DNA of 42,909 nucleotides. It comes from Oscillospiraceae bacterium (lineage in GTDB: Bacteria > Bacillota > Clostridia > Oscillospirales > Ruminococcaceae). The stretch lies in contig WRLK01000026.1 in the NCBI GenBank assembly GCA_009777635.1, forward strand, positions 1 through 42,909. Reading direction: 5' to 3'. The position numbers were made by a program, and so were the translations under genes. Of this stretch, positions 25,747 to 33,948 are shown in pieces (the first letter of the stretch is position 1; every line of letters starts with the position of its first letter). The notes below the pieces were generated by a model that saw nothing but the letters and a program-made list of their open reading frames with translations, did not search any database and was not told the DNA's origin.

Positions 25747-25779
25747 AGAGTTCTCCTTGTTATAACTTTAAATATTTAA

Positions 25780-25808
25780 TTGACGATCGATAACAAATAT
25801 GTTATCAT
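25780..25808 (+). promoter_or_regulatory. Promoter and operator of the higBA pair
   Basis: TTGACG (25780-25785) and TATCAT (25803-25808) are 17 bp apart. The inverted repeat GATAAC-N6-GTTATC (25789-25806) overlaps the spacer and -10, which is where an HTH antitoxin would bind to repress its own operon. Confidence 0.75.
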
Positions 25809-25829
25809 ATTATAGCAAGGGGGAATATT

Positions 25830-26192
25830 GTGTATAAGGTGAGTTTTTACCATGACAAAAGCGGAAGATCGGAAATCGTCGAATACCTTGACAAATTGAA
25901 AGGCCAAAGCGAAACAAGCAAAAATGAACGCATTAACCGCGACAAAATCCTTGCGTATATCGGAGCATTGGAGAAATATGGAACACGTATAGGGGAGCCG
26001 ATAGTGAAGCATATTGACGGTAATTTGTGGGAGCTCCGCCCTCTTTCTAACCGCATAATCTTCTTCTACTGGAAAAATAATAAATTTGTATTATTGCACC
26101 ACTTCATGAAAACCACGCGGAAAACCCCGTCAAGAGAAATCGATCGGGCACGGGCGAAGCTGAAAGATTTTATAGAAAGGCATGGTGAATAG
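25830..26192 (+). CDS. higB: Type II toxin, HigB/RelE superfamily (phage Gp49-like)
   Basis: A 120-residue RelE-fold toxin. It has the HigB pattern: GRSEIVEYLDKL near the N-terminus, IGEPIVKHIDGNLWELRPL in the middle and the C-terminal RIIFFYWKNNKFVLLHHFMKTTRKTP segment with the basic residues used for mRNA cleavage at the ribosome. The start is GTG at 25830 with AAGGGGG seven bases upstream. The toxin gene precedes the antitoxin, the usual order for HigBA. It lies on the plus strand inside the minus-strand transfer operon, which suggests a later insertion. Confidence 0.88.
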   Translation: MYKVSFYHDKSGRSEIVEYLDKLKGQSETSKNERINRDKILAYIGALEKYGTRIGEPIVKHIDGNLWELRPLSNRIIFFYWKNNKFVLLHHFMKTTRKTPSREIDRARAKLKDFIERHGE

Positions 26193-26193
26193 C

Positions 26194-26487
26194 ATGGCGG
26201 ATAAAAAAGTCATTGATACATTTTCTGATTATATGAACGATGAAACAAGGGTAAGCCCCGTAGAGCGTGAACGGATTAATTTTGAAATATCATTAATTGG
26301 TAAAATGATTGAGGCAAGGGAAGAAAAAGGGTTGTCGCAGAGAGAGCTTGCAGAAATATCCGGTGTTAAGCAACCTGCAATTGCCAGGCTTGAAAGCATG
26401 AAATCAACACCACAGATAGACACTCTTTTCAAGGTTCTGCACCCCCTTGGCTACACAATCGAGATTGTGCCGTTACAACGAAGATAA
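26194..26487 (+). CDS. higA: HigA-type antitoxin, XRE helix-turn-helix
   Basis: A 97-residue antitoxin with a Cro/C1 helix-turn-helix in its C-terminal two-thirds (EEKGLSQRELAEISGVKQPAIARLE). It should neutralise the RelE-like toxin encoded one base upstream and repress the pair through the GATAAC/GTTATC palindrome. The start at 26194 has GGTGA five bases upstream, overlapping the toxin stop; an ATG four codons earlier is possible but has no spacing for a ribosome binding site. Confidence 0.88.
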   Translation: MADKKVIDTFSDYMNDETRVSPVERERINFEISLIGKMIEAREEKGLSQRELAEISGVKQPAIARLESMKSTPQIDTLFKVLHPLGYTIEIVPLQRR

Positions 26488-26573
26488 GCGCATTGGCGCC
26501 CCTCATTGTTTACGGGGATTTGCATTTGACACCCGTCGAGCTAAAGCACCGGCCGCAGTCGCCCGTCCTTTAT

Positions 26574-26954
26574 CTACACCGCTCTATGCGTACAGTACCA
26601 ACTGAACTTCGCACGCCCGTTGCCGTGATGGTTTGCCGCGCGGAAAAACTCAACATTCGTATGTTTTTGAACAATAAACATAATATAGTCTTTTGCAAAG
26701 ATATGAGGGGGTTTTCCGTCAAATTTTTTCTTCCGCAAAAACCCGGTGACGAGATACGGCAGGGCGCCATATAGCAAAATAGGCGGAATATTTGTTAAAA
26801 CCGGTAAAAACTTGCTAAGTGAAAAGACGGCCGCACAAGTGATTGAGAAATAAGCCAGCGCGTGAAGCGATACCGGAACGGGCAAGCGTAAATTTTGTAT
26901 CGCGTATATCTTGTGCTCAATTTTCCACGCCTTTTCATAACTGAAAAGCCTCAC
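26574..26954 (-). CDS. tcpE: TcpE family conjugation membrane protein
   Basis: A 126-residue protein with the TcpE hallmark start (LFSYEKAWKIEHKIYAIQN), two hydrophobic helices (residues about 35-70) and the closing KKFDGKPPHIFAKDY segment. TcpE is a small inner-membrane part of FA-type secretion channels. The start is GTG with GGAGGAGG seven bases upstream. The last ~20 residues (HHGNGRAKFSWYCTHRAV) do not look like a normal TcpE tail; the gene end may have been altered when the convergent higBA pair was inserted beside it. Confidence 0.85.
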   Translation of the reverse strand: MRLFSYEKAWKIEHKIYAIQNLRLPVPVSLHALAYFSITCAAVFSLSKFLPVLTNIPPILLYGALPYLVTGFLRKKKFDGKPPHIFAKDYIMFIVQKHTNVEFFRAANHHGNGRAKFSWYCTHRAV

Positions 26955-26983
26955 GGATTATCCTCCTCCAAATACGGCTTTGA

Positions 26984-27298
26984 TTACGATGCTTTAGTCA
27001 TTTCATTCCAGATTGTTTCACCAATCGTTTGTAGTCTCATAGGATCCATAACAATGAATATTACTATCCCTCCTACGGCTAGTACGATAAGCATTTTAAT
27101 TATATTCCCGGAAAAGAAAAGTTTAATTGCGATTATCGCTACTGCAATACCTGCTATCCAAACAATATTTTGTATAAGCCACGTTCCGGCATTTTCTCCG
27201 TAATTTGTAGCGGCAAAAACCACGTTTGTAAGCAAAATAGCAGCAATAAGAATCATGCCGATAAATCTTATGGTATTACCCCTTTTCGATATTTCCAT
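26984..27298 (-). CDS. tcpD: TcpD-like small membrane protein
   Basis: A 104-residue protein with a signal-like N-terminal helix (FIGMILIAAILLTNVVFA), then two further membrane helices. Size, topology and its place between tcpC and tcpE match TcpD-type proteins of Tn916-like and pCW3-like systems. GGAGG lies seven bases before the ATG. Confidence 0.75.
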   Translation of the reverse strand: MEISKRGNTIRFIGMILIAAILLTNVVFAATNYGENAGTWLIQNIVWIAGIAVAIIAIKLFFSGNIIKMLIVLAVGGIVIFIVMDPMRLQTIGETIWNEMTKAS

Positions 27299-27316
27299 AC
27301 CCTTACCTCCAAAAAT

Positions 27317-28411
27317 TTATTGCCCGTTAAAATTGTGTTTTATCCCCGCGGTTTTTGTACCCATTTCCAAGATATAGAACCTGTTGCCATCGTGAATGAT
27401 GAGTATATTGAACCTCTGCGTCAATTGGGTACCGTTATGGTCTTCAATAACGATTTCCACCAGCGAAAGGATGTTTTTTGCATTCGTGGGATCTCCATAG
27501 CTGCGTATATCCTTTATCTCTTTAAAAAGGTACCGGCCATCAAGCCCCTTAAAACCTGATTTGTCGGCGTCCGCCGCCAAAAAATAATCGATTCGTGTTT
27601 GATTTTCCTGATAATAGGCGGTAAAAAAGTTGTTCAGAACCTGCTTGATTTGATCGTTGATGTTTCTATCTGCATCCCGGGCTTGAAAAGGTTCAGCCGT
27701 AAAGTCGTATCCGTCGGGGTTCGCTACAAACACAGGATAATCCTCAACAATATACTTGCCCATCGACAACACCCGCACCGGGACTTTCAGATATGTGTTT
27801 TCCTTTCTGGTTTGAGCTTGCCCGCTGCTTTCCACCTGGTTCTCAGTAGAAACAGGCATGGTGGGGGCCGCCATGTATTCAATCTCGGCCATGACGTACA
27901 CGTCATACTGGTCTTTGTTGTATGGCTCTAACCTATAGGCTTGTACATACGTTGCCGCCGCGCTGCTGCGAAAGCTCTGAATCTCAGAGAACGAAACACG
28001 CTGCGAGATGTACGGCCTTACACGGTTCATATAATCGTCACGTCTGCCTGACTGGTACGTTAAATACTCTTTCGCGAAATTCTGTGCAAAGCTCTGTACC
28101 TCATACGACAGGTTCACCCGCCCGGCCTGCTCCGCGATAAATGAATTGGTACGCCGCTCCATATCGCTCAACGGATCCGGACGCGCAGCCGCGACAACCC
28201 CGAGAATAAAGATAAAGGCAAGCATCCCCCACAACACAACGCTGAGTATGATTTTCCCCGTGTTCTTTTTCGGCTTTATGTACTCCTCGGAATTGATGTT
28301 GACTACTTTTTCAGGTTTCGACAAGAAAAACGGCTTTTTTAAGGGATTTTTCGTTGATTTTTTGGAACCCGTTTTTACAGGTTTTCTCGATTTTTTGCTT
28401 GTTTGCTTCAT
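27317..28411 (-). CDS. tcpC: TcpC-like (VirB8-like) conjugation protein
   Basis: A 364-residue bitopic protein: a basic cytoplasmic tail of about 50 residues, one membrane helix (ILSVVLWGMLAFIFILGVVAAA) and an extracellular part with two NTF2-like VirB8/TcpC domains (about 85-225 and 240-355; the second includes NNFFTAYYQENQTRIDYFL). TcpC proteins scaffold the transfer channel in Gram-positive bacteria. The ATG overlaps the tcpA stop by four bases, so the pair is co-translated. Confidence 0.87.
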   Translation of the reverse strand: MKQTSKKSRKPVKTGSKKSTKNPLKKPFFLSKPEKVVNINSEEYIKPKKNTGKIILSVVLWGMLAFIFILGVVAAARPDPLSDMERRTNSFIAEQAGRVNLSYEVQSFAQNFAKEYLTYQSGRRDDYMNRVRPYISQRVSFSEIQSFRSSAAATYVQAYRLEPYNKDQYDVYVMAEIEYMAAPTMPVSTENQVESSGQAQTRKENTYLKVPVRVLSMGKYIVEDYPVFVANPDGYDFTAEPFQARDADRNINDQIKQVLNNFFTAYYQENQTRIDYFLAADADKSGFKGLDGRYLFKEIKDIRSYGDPTNAKNILSLVEIVIEDHNGTQLTQRFNILIIHDGNRFYILEMGTKTAGIKHNFNGQ

Positions 28412-29880
28412 TTATTCACCGCCCGTTTCCCGTAATCAAAATCAAGTTTTACAGCATGCGCATCTTTTGGGACGGATTTCATGGGTAAGGGCTTAGGCGC
28501 GTTAACAAGCCTTTGTGAAAGCTCCGGCGTAATCACTCTATGGTTTTCCGCAAATTCATTGGCATCTATCCCGTCTATCGCGGAGTCATCAAATAAATAA
28601 GCCTGAAACTCAACGGTATCCGCTCCTGCCTTAAATAAAAACCGTCCCTTTATTTCCGGCAGCCGGCAGGCATCCGTGTTACCGAGGACAATTTCACTTG
28701 CGGATTTATCGGCGAAGCGACCGCAAATACGCACCGGCACATTATTCTTTATTTGCCCTGTGATTACGTTTGCGTCCGGGCGCTGAACACCCAAAAACAA
28801 GTTGATGCCCGTCGCCCTGGAAAGCCGGGCAAGCGTTGACAAATAACCGCTTAATTTCTGTATCTGTTCCTTTTCTGCACCGCTTGAACCCTGTTTATCA
28901 AGCATTTCGCCGATTTCATCGCAAAAAACGCCGATTCTCGTAAGCCTTTCATCTTCACCGACTATTCTGTTATATTCTTTAAGGTTTTTGCAGTCCAACG
29001 CGCGAATTTTCTCAAATCGGGCGGTGTTTTCTTTTACAAGCAGCTCAAAAAGCTCTATTGCCTGCTTGCGTTCGGTTATCACTTCACCAAACTTTTCATA
29101 CTTGATCCCAAACTCGACGCCGCCTTTAAAATCAAGCATAAACGGCAGCCCGTATTTTTTGATAAACTGCCAAAACAGGCACCGTAATATCACGCTCTTC
29201 CCGCTGCCGGTTTCTCCCGCCGCTAAAACATGCGGCGTCCGGTTGACGTCAATATATATCGGTCCAAGCGCGTTTTCCCCGATAACGTAAACACCGTCTT
29301 TATGGTCTATATACTCATCGTTCCAATCGATTCTTTCAGGCAGCCTAAAGTCGCTGCTTATCGTAGTTAATTTTACTTTCCGCTTGCTGCCGTGCGGTTC
29401 TATTTTTAGAATCTCGGCGTCGAAGGCTGTTTCAAGCTGCGGCTTGCTTTTTTCCCAAGCCGTAATCGGAATGTTACTTCTAAAGGCAAGGATTTCCTTT
29501 TTGCCCTCTTCTTTTTTATAAAGCAGCATCGGGTATCTTTTATCCCTGCCTATAAACCCGATTTCCTCGAAAAGCCTATAATACTCTCCAACCGCTTTTG
29601 ACAGGTGCGCCCCCAGCGCGTAAAGATACAAAAACGGTGAAGCGAGGAACAGGCCATAAATCAGCCATTGGAAGTATATTGGCGCGTCGATTTCAAAAAA
29701 CAGACTCCGGTATATGTATGCCGCTGTGGCTACGCCAAGAAAAATCACAAGCCCTATTATAAGCGGTTTCGCTTTGTTCAGCTTCTTGATTCCGTAACCC
29801 AGCGTTTTAAAGAACCTGCCAATACCCTTAAACAGGCCCGTGAGTACAGCTTCGACAGGGTCTGATGTGCCCGGCGTCAT
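28408..29880 (-). CDS. tcpA: TcpA coupling protein, FtsK/SpoIIIE-type ATPase
   Basis: A 490-residue DNA translocase. Two N-terminal membrane helices (residues about 38-57 and 70-90) precede the FtsK/HerA motor domain with Walker A GETGSGKS at 222-229 and Walker B IGVFCDEIGEML near 315, then the GVQRPDANVITGQIKNNVPVRI segment typical of TcpA/Orf21 proteins. It delivers the relaxase-bound DNA strand to the channel. It begins three bases after the stop of the upstream recombinase, with GGGGGAT as ribosome binding site. Confidence 0.93.
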   Translation of the reverse strand: MTPGTSDPVEAVLTGLFKGIGRFFKTLGYGIKKLNKAKPLIIGLVIFLGVATAAYIYRSLFFEIDAPIYFQWLIYGLFLASPFLYLYALGAHLSKAVGEYYRLFEEIGFIGRDKRYPMLLYKKEEGKKEILAFRSNIPITAWEKSKPQLETAFDAEILKIEPHGSKRKVKLTTISSDFRLPERIDWNDEYIDHKDGVYVIGENALGPIYIDVNRTPHVLAAGETGSGKSVILRCLFWQFIKKYGLPFMLDFKGGVEFGIKYEKFGEVITERKQAIELFELLVKENTARFEKIRALDCKNLKEYNRIVGEDERLTRIGVFCDEIGEMLDKQGSSGAEKEQIQKLSGYLSTLARLSRATGINLFLGVQRPDANVITGQIKNNVPVRICGRFADKSASEIVLGNTDACRLPEIKGRFLFKAGADTVEFQAYLFDDSAIDGIDANEFAENHRVITPELSQRLVNAPKPLPMKSVPKDAHAVKLDFDYGKRAVNK

Positions 29881-29883
29881 ATG

Positions 29884-30684
29884 CTAATCCCCCTTCCCAA
29901 ACACAATCTTCCTGTTCAAATACCGGCGTGTGGTTCGGAATTTCGTATGCCCCAACGCTTCCATAACCCGACTGTTTGCGGCAAACGCGCCCTCTGTTTT
30001 TTTGCACTCTTGTTTGTAGGTTTGGGCGAAAACCCGGCGTAAATCATGGCACTCTATGCCAAGCTCGGCGGCTTTGTTTTTCATATGTTTAGTAGAATAA
30101 AAAACAGGCTTGTCCTCATCGGTGGTTTCAAGAAGCTCCGGAAGCTCCCGCCTCAAGTAGTCATCCTCCAGCGTCTTCACGGTCCGATCCTTGCCGCCCT
30201 TGCCGTCAATGATTTGGACCTGCATGTTATCATTAGAAATCGTTATATCACAGGGCCTCAATGCCGCAACCTCGGCGACACGCGCTCCGGACGCCAGCAT
30301 AAGCCTGTAAGAAAGCTTCAATTTCTTATCGCGGATAGCGTTGATTTTGCGCTTTACCGTGTCAAACTGTAAAGGCTCAAATGTCCGTTTTTTGTAGTTG
30401 CGTTTATGGGCGGCGGTCGCTTCGAAAAAATCGTTGTCTGGGATTCGCAAGGCCGGGAAGCACGCTTTGAGCTCCAACAGGCCGCGTTTCGCCGCACTGA
30501 AATCATTTTTGGTTCTGAGCCTTAGCATCCGCCGTTCTATTTCTTCAGCGTGTATTTGATATTCGTTGTTAAAATCATAACCGTGAAAAAGGCTCTTAAC
30601 GGCATGGTAATATTTCTTTGCCGTATTATTGTTATACTTAACATACAGATGATGCCGGAGATTATCTAAAATATCGTATTTCAT
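29884..30684 (-). CDS. Second tyrosine recombinase, embedded in the transfer operon
   Basis: A 266-residue XerC/D-like recombinase with a complete active site: Arg135 (ASGARVAEVAAL), Lys near 163 (GKGGKDR), His213-x-x-Arg216 (CHDLRRVF), His246 (ALGHTKF) and nucleophile Tyr255 (TRRYLNR). The N-terminal ~95 residues are a divergent SAM-like core-binding domain (LYVKYNNNTAKKYYHAVKSL). It is distinct from the integrase at 11820. It lies directly upstream of tcpA and overlaps the preceding gene by six bases, so it is expressed with the transfer genes. It could resolve element multimers, or act on the ICE ends or a target of its own; this is not decided by the sequence. Confidence 0.85.
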   Translation of the reverse strand: MKYDILDNLRHHLYVKYNNNTAKKYYHAVKSLFHGYDFNNEYQIHAEEIERRMLRLRTKNDFSAAKRGLLELKACFPALRIPDNDFFEATAAHKRNYKKRTFEPLQFDTVKRKINAIRDKKLKLSYRLMLASGARVAEVAALRPCDITISNDNMQVQIIDGKGGKDRTVKTLEDDYLRRELPELLETTDEDKPVFYSTKHMKNKAAELGIECHDLRRVFAQTYKQECKKTEGAFAANSRVMEALGHTKFRTTRRYLNRKIVFGKGD

Positions 30685-30690
30685 TTTGAT

Positions 30691-31761
30691 TTATCTGCCG
30701 GTTCCAGGATTATCGTTGAAGTTGGAAGGATGGACATCATCGCCGCCTGTGCTTGGGTTAATTTCAGGATCATCGTATTTTTCTTCACTGCCCGGAAAAT
30801 CGAAATCGGGATAATCCGGTTCAAAACCAATGTCGAGTTCACGGCTGGATAAAAAATACTTTTTATGGAGGGGGAGTTCCTTATCACTTCTCTCAAGGTA
30901 CACCAAGTCCCCTTCGTCATTGAGGGTGTATACCCAAAAGGCATTGCCGAAGCCGTTAAGCTTAACGGTTGACATCATTTCATTGTATCCGAGCCAATCA
31001 AGGATCATGGTTTCCTGTATAAAAGGGTAAGATTTTAGAACAGAGGCGTCTTCTTCGTTCGCCCCGGATTCCGCCCATGCCCAATAATTTCTGTCTTTAT
31101 GTACCCTTGTGTTAAGCGAAATGCCGTCGCCAAGGTCTACTTCAAGCTTGTTATTGTACTCTCTGGCAACTACAATAAGGCCCTTTTCAGCGTTCACGTA
31201 TTCGTCGTTGCCAAATACATTTACGTAAGCGTTGCCGTAATTGATACTACCGGTAAAAGAAGCGATATCGCGTCCGCCCTGCTGTATGACAGCCGTGAAG
31301 TCAATATCCATCCCGTCCGTGTCAGCGGACCGTACTTTTTCATGAAGTATAATCTGGAACGCCGCGAATTCACGCTGGGGACTGCCGCGGTCTTTGATGC
31401 CTACGATTTTGTAGCTGTCTATCAGGTTTGCACCTTTCGACAACCTGATTCGTGCCGTAAGATTTCTCGTCCTTGTCCCCGTACCGGCGTCTGTCACAGG
31501 CCATGATACATAGCTTTTTCCGGCAAACTCAGGCGGGGAAGTTCCGCCCCATGTTGCGGTACTGAATCCGGCGAAAGGTCCGTCCGGAGCAAAATCCAAC
31601 AGATAATTAAATTCATTGGAGTCCTGCGCCGCGTACTCGACGTCGCTTTCAAAGCCTCCCACGCTGCCAATCCAGTAATTGGTTCCGCTCCATGCCGAAG
31701 CCGTTACAAGCGAACTGAATGCAAGAATAAGAACGAGGAAAAGGGTTATCGCTTTTTTCAT
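30691..31761 (-). CDS. Secreted protein of the transfer operon, unknown
   Basis: A 356-residue protein with a clean signal peptide (residues 1-23, ending LVTASA). The mature part is beta-rich and contains many Trp, Tyr, Gly and Asp residues (SWPVTDAGTGTRTRNLTARIRLS, NYWAWAESGANEEDASVL); the last ~50 residues are acidic and Pro-rich (EPDYPDFDFPGSEEKYDDPE). There is no anchor motif or C-terminal helix, so it is probably released or bound to the wall or to another surface protein. Family not recognised. GGAGG precedes the ATG by ten bases. Confidence 0.75.
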   Translation of the reverse strand: MKKAITLFLVLILAFSSLVTASAWSGTNYWIGSVGGFESDVEYAAQDSNEFNYLLDFAPDGPFAGFSTATWGGTSPPEFAGKSYVSWPVTDAGTGTRTRNLTARIRLSKGANLIDSYKIVGIKDRGSPQREFAAFQIILHEKVRSADTDGMDIDFTAVIQQGGRDIASFTGSINYGNAYVNVFGNDEYVNAEKGLIVVAREYNNKLEVDLGDGISLNTRVHKDRNYWAWAESGANEEDASVLKSYPFIQETMILDWLGYNEMMSTVKLNGFGNAFWVYTLNDEGDLVYLERSDKELPLHKKYFLSSRELDIGFEPDYPDFDFPGSEEKYDDPEINPSTGGDDVHPSNFNDNPGTGR

Positions 31762-31786
31762 TTATAAATTGCCTCCTGTCTAAAAA

Positions 31787-31882
31787 TCATTTTTTATGGT
31801 TTGTTGCAAAAATCAGTTTTAAAATTGGTGGAACAGCAATGGCAATCCAGCATAATCCAAACAGAAGATTTATTTTTTCCAT
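31787..31882 (-). CDS. 31-aa single-helix membrane peptide
   Basis: A short frame with a strong ribosome binding site (GGGGAG, five to six bases before the ATG) encodes 31 residues: one hydrophobic helix (LLFGLCWIAIAVPPILKLIF) with a charged start MEKIN and a basic end NHKK. It lies on the operon strand just upstream of the secreted-protein gene. It could be a small channel accessory, a leader peptide or a toxin-like peptide; no relative recognised. Confidence 0.5.
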   Translation of the reverse strand: MEKINLLFGLCWIAIAVPPILKLIFATNHKK

Positions 31883-32023
31883 AACATCTCCCCTGCCCTG
31901 TTGGCACTGCCGGGTCTGTCACCTGCCCTGCGTAATACTCTACATATAGCCCTCTCTTACCGCCCCTGCCGGTTGCGGTTTCCGGGGGGGGCCTCCACTC
32001 GCCCCCTTTACCCCTCCGTGCAG

Positions 32024-32140
32024 CCTATATATCTAAATACAGGTTGTCCGCTTCGCGGCGCCAGCCCGGCTTCGTTTCGCTTGCGCTCAACTGCGCCCTA
32101 CTGTTACCACTTGCTTACAACCTATATATAAATATATAGG
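32024..32140. repeat. Paired imperfect 24-bp inverted repeats, candidate oriT or attenuator
   Basis: The 24 bp at 32024-32047 and at 32117-32140 are inverted copies of each other (21 of 24 match), separated by 69 G+C-rich bases. The right copy is itself a hairpin (CCTATATA-N4-TATATAGG). The segment lies in the largest gene-free stretch of the transfer operon (31883-32255), which otherwise holds a C-rich run and no convincing frame. Confidence 0.45.
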
Positions 32141-32255
32141 CTATTATGTCCTCGGGGATAAAACCTGTTGTTTCAGCATTACAATACGGGTTTGACATGT
32201 GGGAATTTCCTCAGAGTGTTTCAGTATAAAGTTACCACCGATTACAACAGTTTTT

Positions 32256-32567
32256 TTACATTGTTTTTAATGTTGTTAGCGTGTTATAGACCTCAAGATC
32301 GATGAGCACCATGCGCCGGCGCCGACCCTCTTCCTTAATATAAACATTTCTTGTAACGTGCCGCTCATCGCCGTCAATCCAGCGCAGGCGCTTCCAAATT
32401 GTGAGTTTGACGGCTGATTCCTCAAATTTGTTGCGGTCCAGAAGCTCCTCGATGACGGGCCGCTCGGCTGCCAGATAGCCGCCGTTTTTAATCAGATGTC
32501 CGGATCCGTTTTCAAGACAAAATTTCGTTACGGCAACATATTCCGCAACAAAATTATCAAGATGCAT
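32256..32567 (-). CDS. Hypothetical protein of the transfer operon
   Basis: A 103-residue soluble basic protein. LIKNGGYLAAERPVIEELLDRN and KLTIWKRLRWIDGDERHVTRN suggest a small alpha/beta fold that may bind nucleic acid, ending with RRRRMVLIDLEVYNTL. It overlaps the upstream membrane protein gene by 12 bases. A ribosome binding site (GGAGCTGGCGGG) precedes the ATG. No family recognised. Confidence 0.65.
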   Translation of the reverse strand: MHLDNFVAEYVAVTKFCLENGSGHLIKNGGYLAAERPVIEELLDRNKFEESAVKLTIWKRLRWIDGDERHVTRNVYIKEEGRRRRMVLIDLEVYNTLTTLKTM

Positions 32568-33852
32568 GACCCGCCAGCTCCGTTGTTAGAGTTTCAAATT
32601 TATTTTTGTTAATTTTGAGGACTCTTGTTTTGTTGTAAACCGTGTCATGCGTACCCCGACTACAATCAAGGATTTCATGTTGCTTTAATTCTTCTACCAT
32701 TTCTTTCCTTTTGTAGCCCGGCAACAATTCTGAAATAGCGGTAAAAAATTTTGCGCTTGGTATATATATCACATTTTCATTTTGAGGGGCCTGTAAAGCT
32801 TGTCCGCTTTTCTTAAAATTATGAATGGTTTTAGCAACGCAAACAAGAAAAGGATTCCCGGCGCCGTCATCGTCCGACTTTTCATCCGGAGGCTCAGCGC
32901 CCTCTTTTTCTTCTACATAGTCTATCAAGCTATTGATTTTTATTTTCAGGCGCCGTATCTCCCGTCTTAGCGCCGCTTCATCCGCAGGATATTCTTCACT
33001 GTCTTCCGACTCCACAAGCTCCAGCGGAGGATCAATATCCATATTTTCCGCTAATTCTAAAACATAATCTGCGTGCCGGTCGGATTTGACGCGCAGTCTT
33101 TCGATTTCATTGATAAGCGCAATATCATCACTGTCAAGATCATTGGCTTTACTATCCAGTTCTTCCCTGCCATTGTCTTCATTCTCATCCTGAAGACGGC
33201 TAAAAGGTCTGTTGCCGTTGTTGTTTTGGCGGTTAGCCGTTTTGTTGTTATATGTAGGTTTTACAAAATTCTGTTGATCTGCTTCATCTTCAGGATTATC
33301 CGGCCAGTAATTTTCATCCTCGTCATGGTATCGGCTGAGAAAATTATTTCTGCGGTTACTGCCACGACCGGATTTTTTGTAGCCGCGCGAAATCCTGTTG
33401 TCATTATTGTCGTCCGGAAGATCCCCTTCGTCCTCCAGCTCGTTGTCATCCTCGTCGTCATCGCTTTTACCCTTTTTCCAGAAATACGCGCCTGTTGCAG
33501 CTACAATCAGTACGCCTGCAGCAACGAGGGGAGCAACGGGAATATTTAATTTGCTGCTACCCTCGGGAGGAATGGTCGCTGCAGGCTCTGGCTGTCTTTC
33601 TGCTTCTTCTGTTACTGCCTCGCCCGGGGGCATTGCCTCAAGCGGCGTTACCGGTTCATTCAGTATCGGATTTGTTTCTGAAACAACAATAGGCGATTGC
33701 CCGTCTTCGGTTGCTTCATAAAACACATATATGAAATTGGGTTCCTTTTGCAGCGCAAAAATATTTAATGCCAGAAAGGCAACCAACAACAAAACTCCAA
33801 GCGTTATTAAGATTGTAATTATTGTTGTTTTCCTTTGACCGTTACCTAACAT
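32557..33852 (-). CDS. Two-helix acidic membrane protein, first gene of the transfer operon
   Basis: A 431-residue protein. One membrane helix (residues 9-33) is followed by a ~70-residue Pro/Glu-rich outer loop, a second helix (IPVAPLVAAGVLIVAATGAYFW, about 105-126), then a very acidic, Asn-rich disordered cytoplasmic region (about 130-340) with coiled-coil stretches (ALINEIERLRVKSDRHADYV). The C-terminal ~85 residues form a small basic folded domain (FTAISELLPGYKRKEMVEEL), possibly a winged helix. AGGAGG lies eight bases before the ATG. It is the most upstream gene of the leftward operon. Family not recognised; it may link the membrane channel to DNA or to another cytoplasmic partner. Confidence 0.72.
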   Translation of the reverse strand: MLGNGQRKTTIITILITLGVLLLVAFLALNIFALQKEPNFIYVFYEATEDGQSPIVVSETNPILNEPVTPLEAMPPGEAVTEEAERQPEPAATIPPEGSSKLNIPVAPLVAAGVLIVAATGAYFWKKGKSDDDEDDNELEDEGDLPDDNNDNRISRGYKKSGRGSNRRNNFLSRYHDEDENYWPDNPEDEADQQNFVKPTYNNKTANRQNNNGNRPFSRLQDENEDNGREELDSKANDLDSDDIALINEIERLRVKSDRHADYVLELAENMDIDPPLELVESEDSEEYPADEAALRREIRRLKIKINSLIDYVEEKEGAEPPDEKSDDDGAGNPFLVCVAKTIHNFKKSGQALQAPQNENVIYIPSAKFFTAISELLPGYKRKEMVEELKQHEILDCSRGTHDTVYNKTRVLKINKNKFETLTTELAGHAS

Positions 33853-33898
33853 ACGCGAGACCTCCTGTTGTTTAAATAATTTTACCCTCTATTTTAGG

Positions 33899-33927
33899 TT
33901 GCATTTATCCTAACTTCGTGGTATGCT
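33899..33927 (+). promoter_or_regulatory. Promoter of phd-doc
   Basis: TTGCAT (33899-33904) and TATGCT (33922-33927) are 17 bp apart, about 20 bp upstream of the phd start. Confidence 0.6.
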
Positions 33928-33948
33928 ATGAGAAAGGAGTTGAGATTG

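Noticed and set aside
31901-32131. Plus-strand 76-codon frame in the non-coding stretch
   Set aside because: Low-complexity Pro/Ser/Arg composition, no ribosome binding site, and opposite to the operon's direction.
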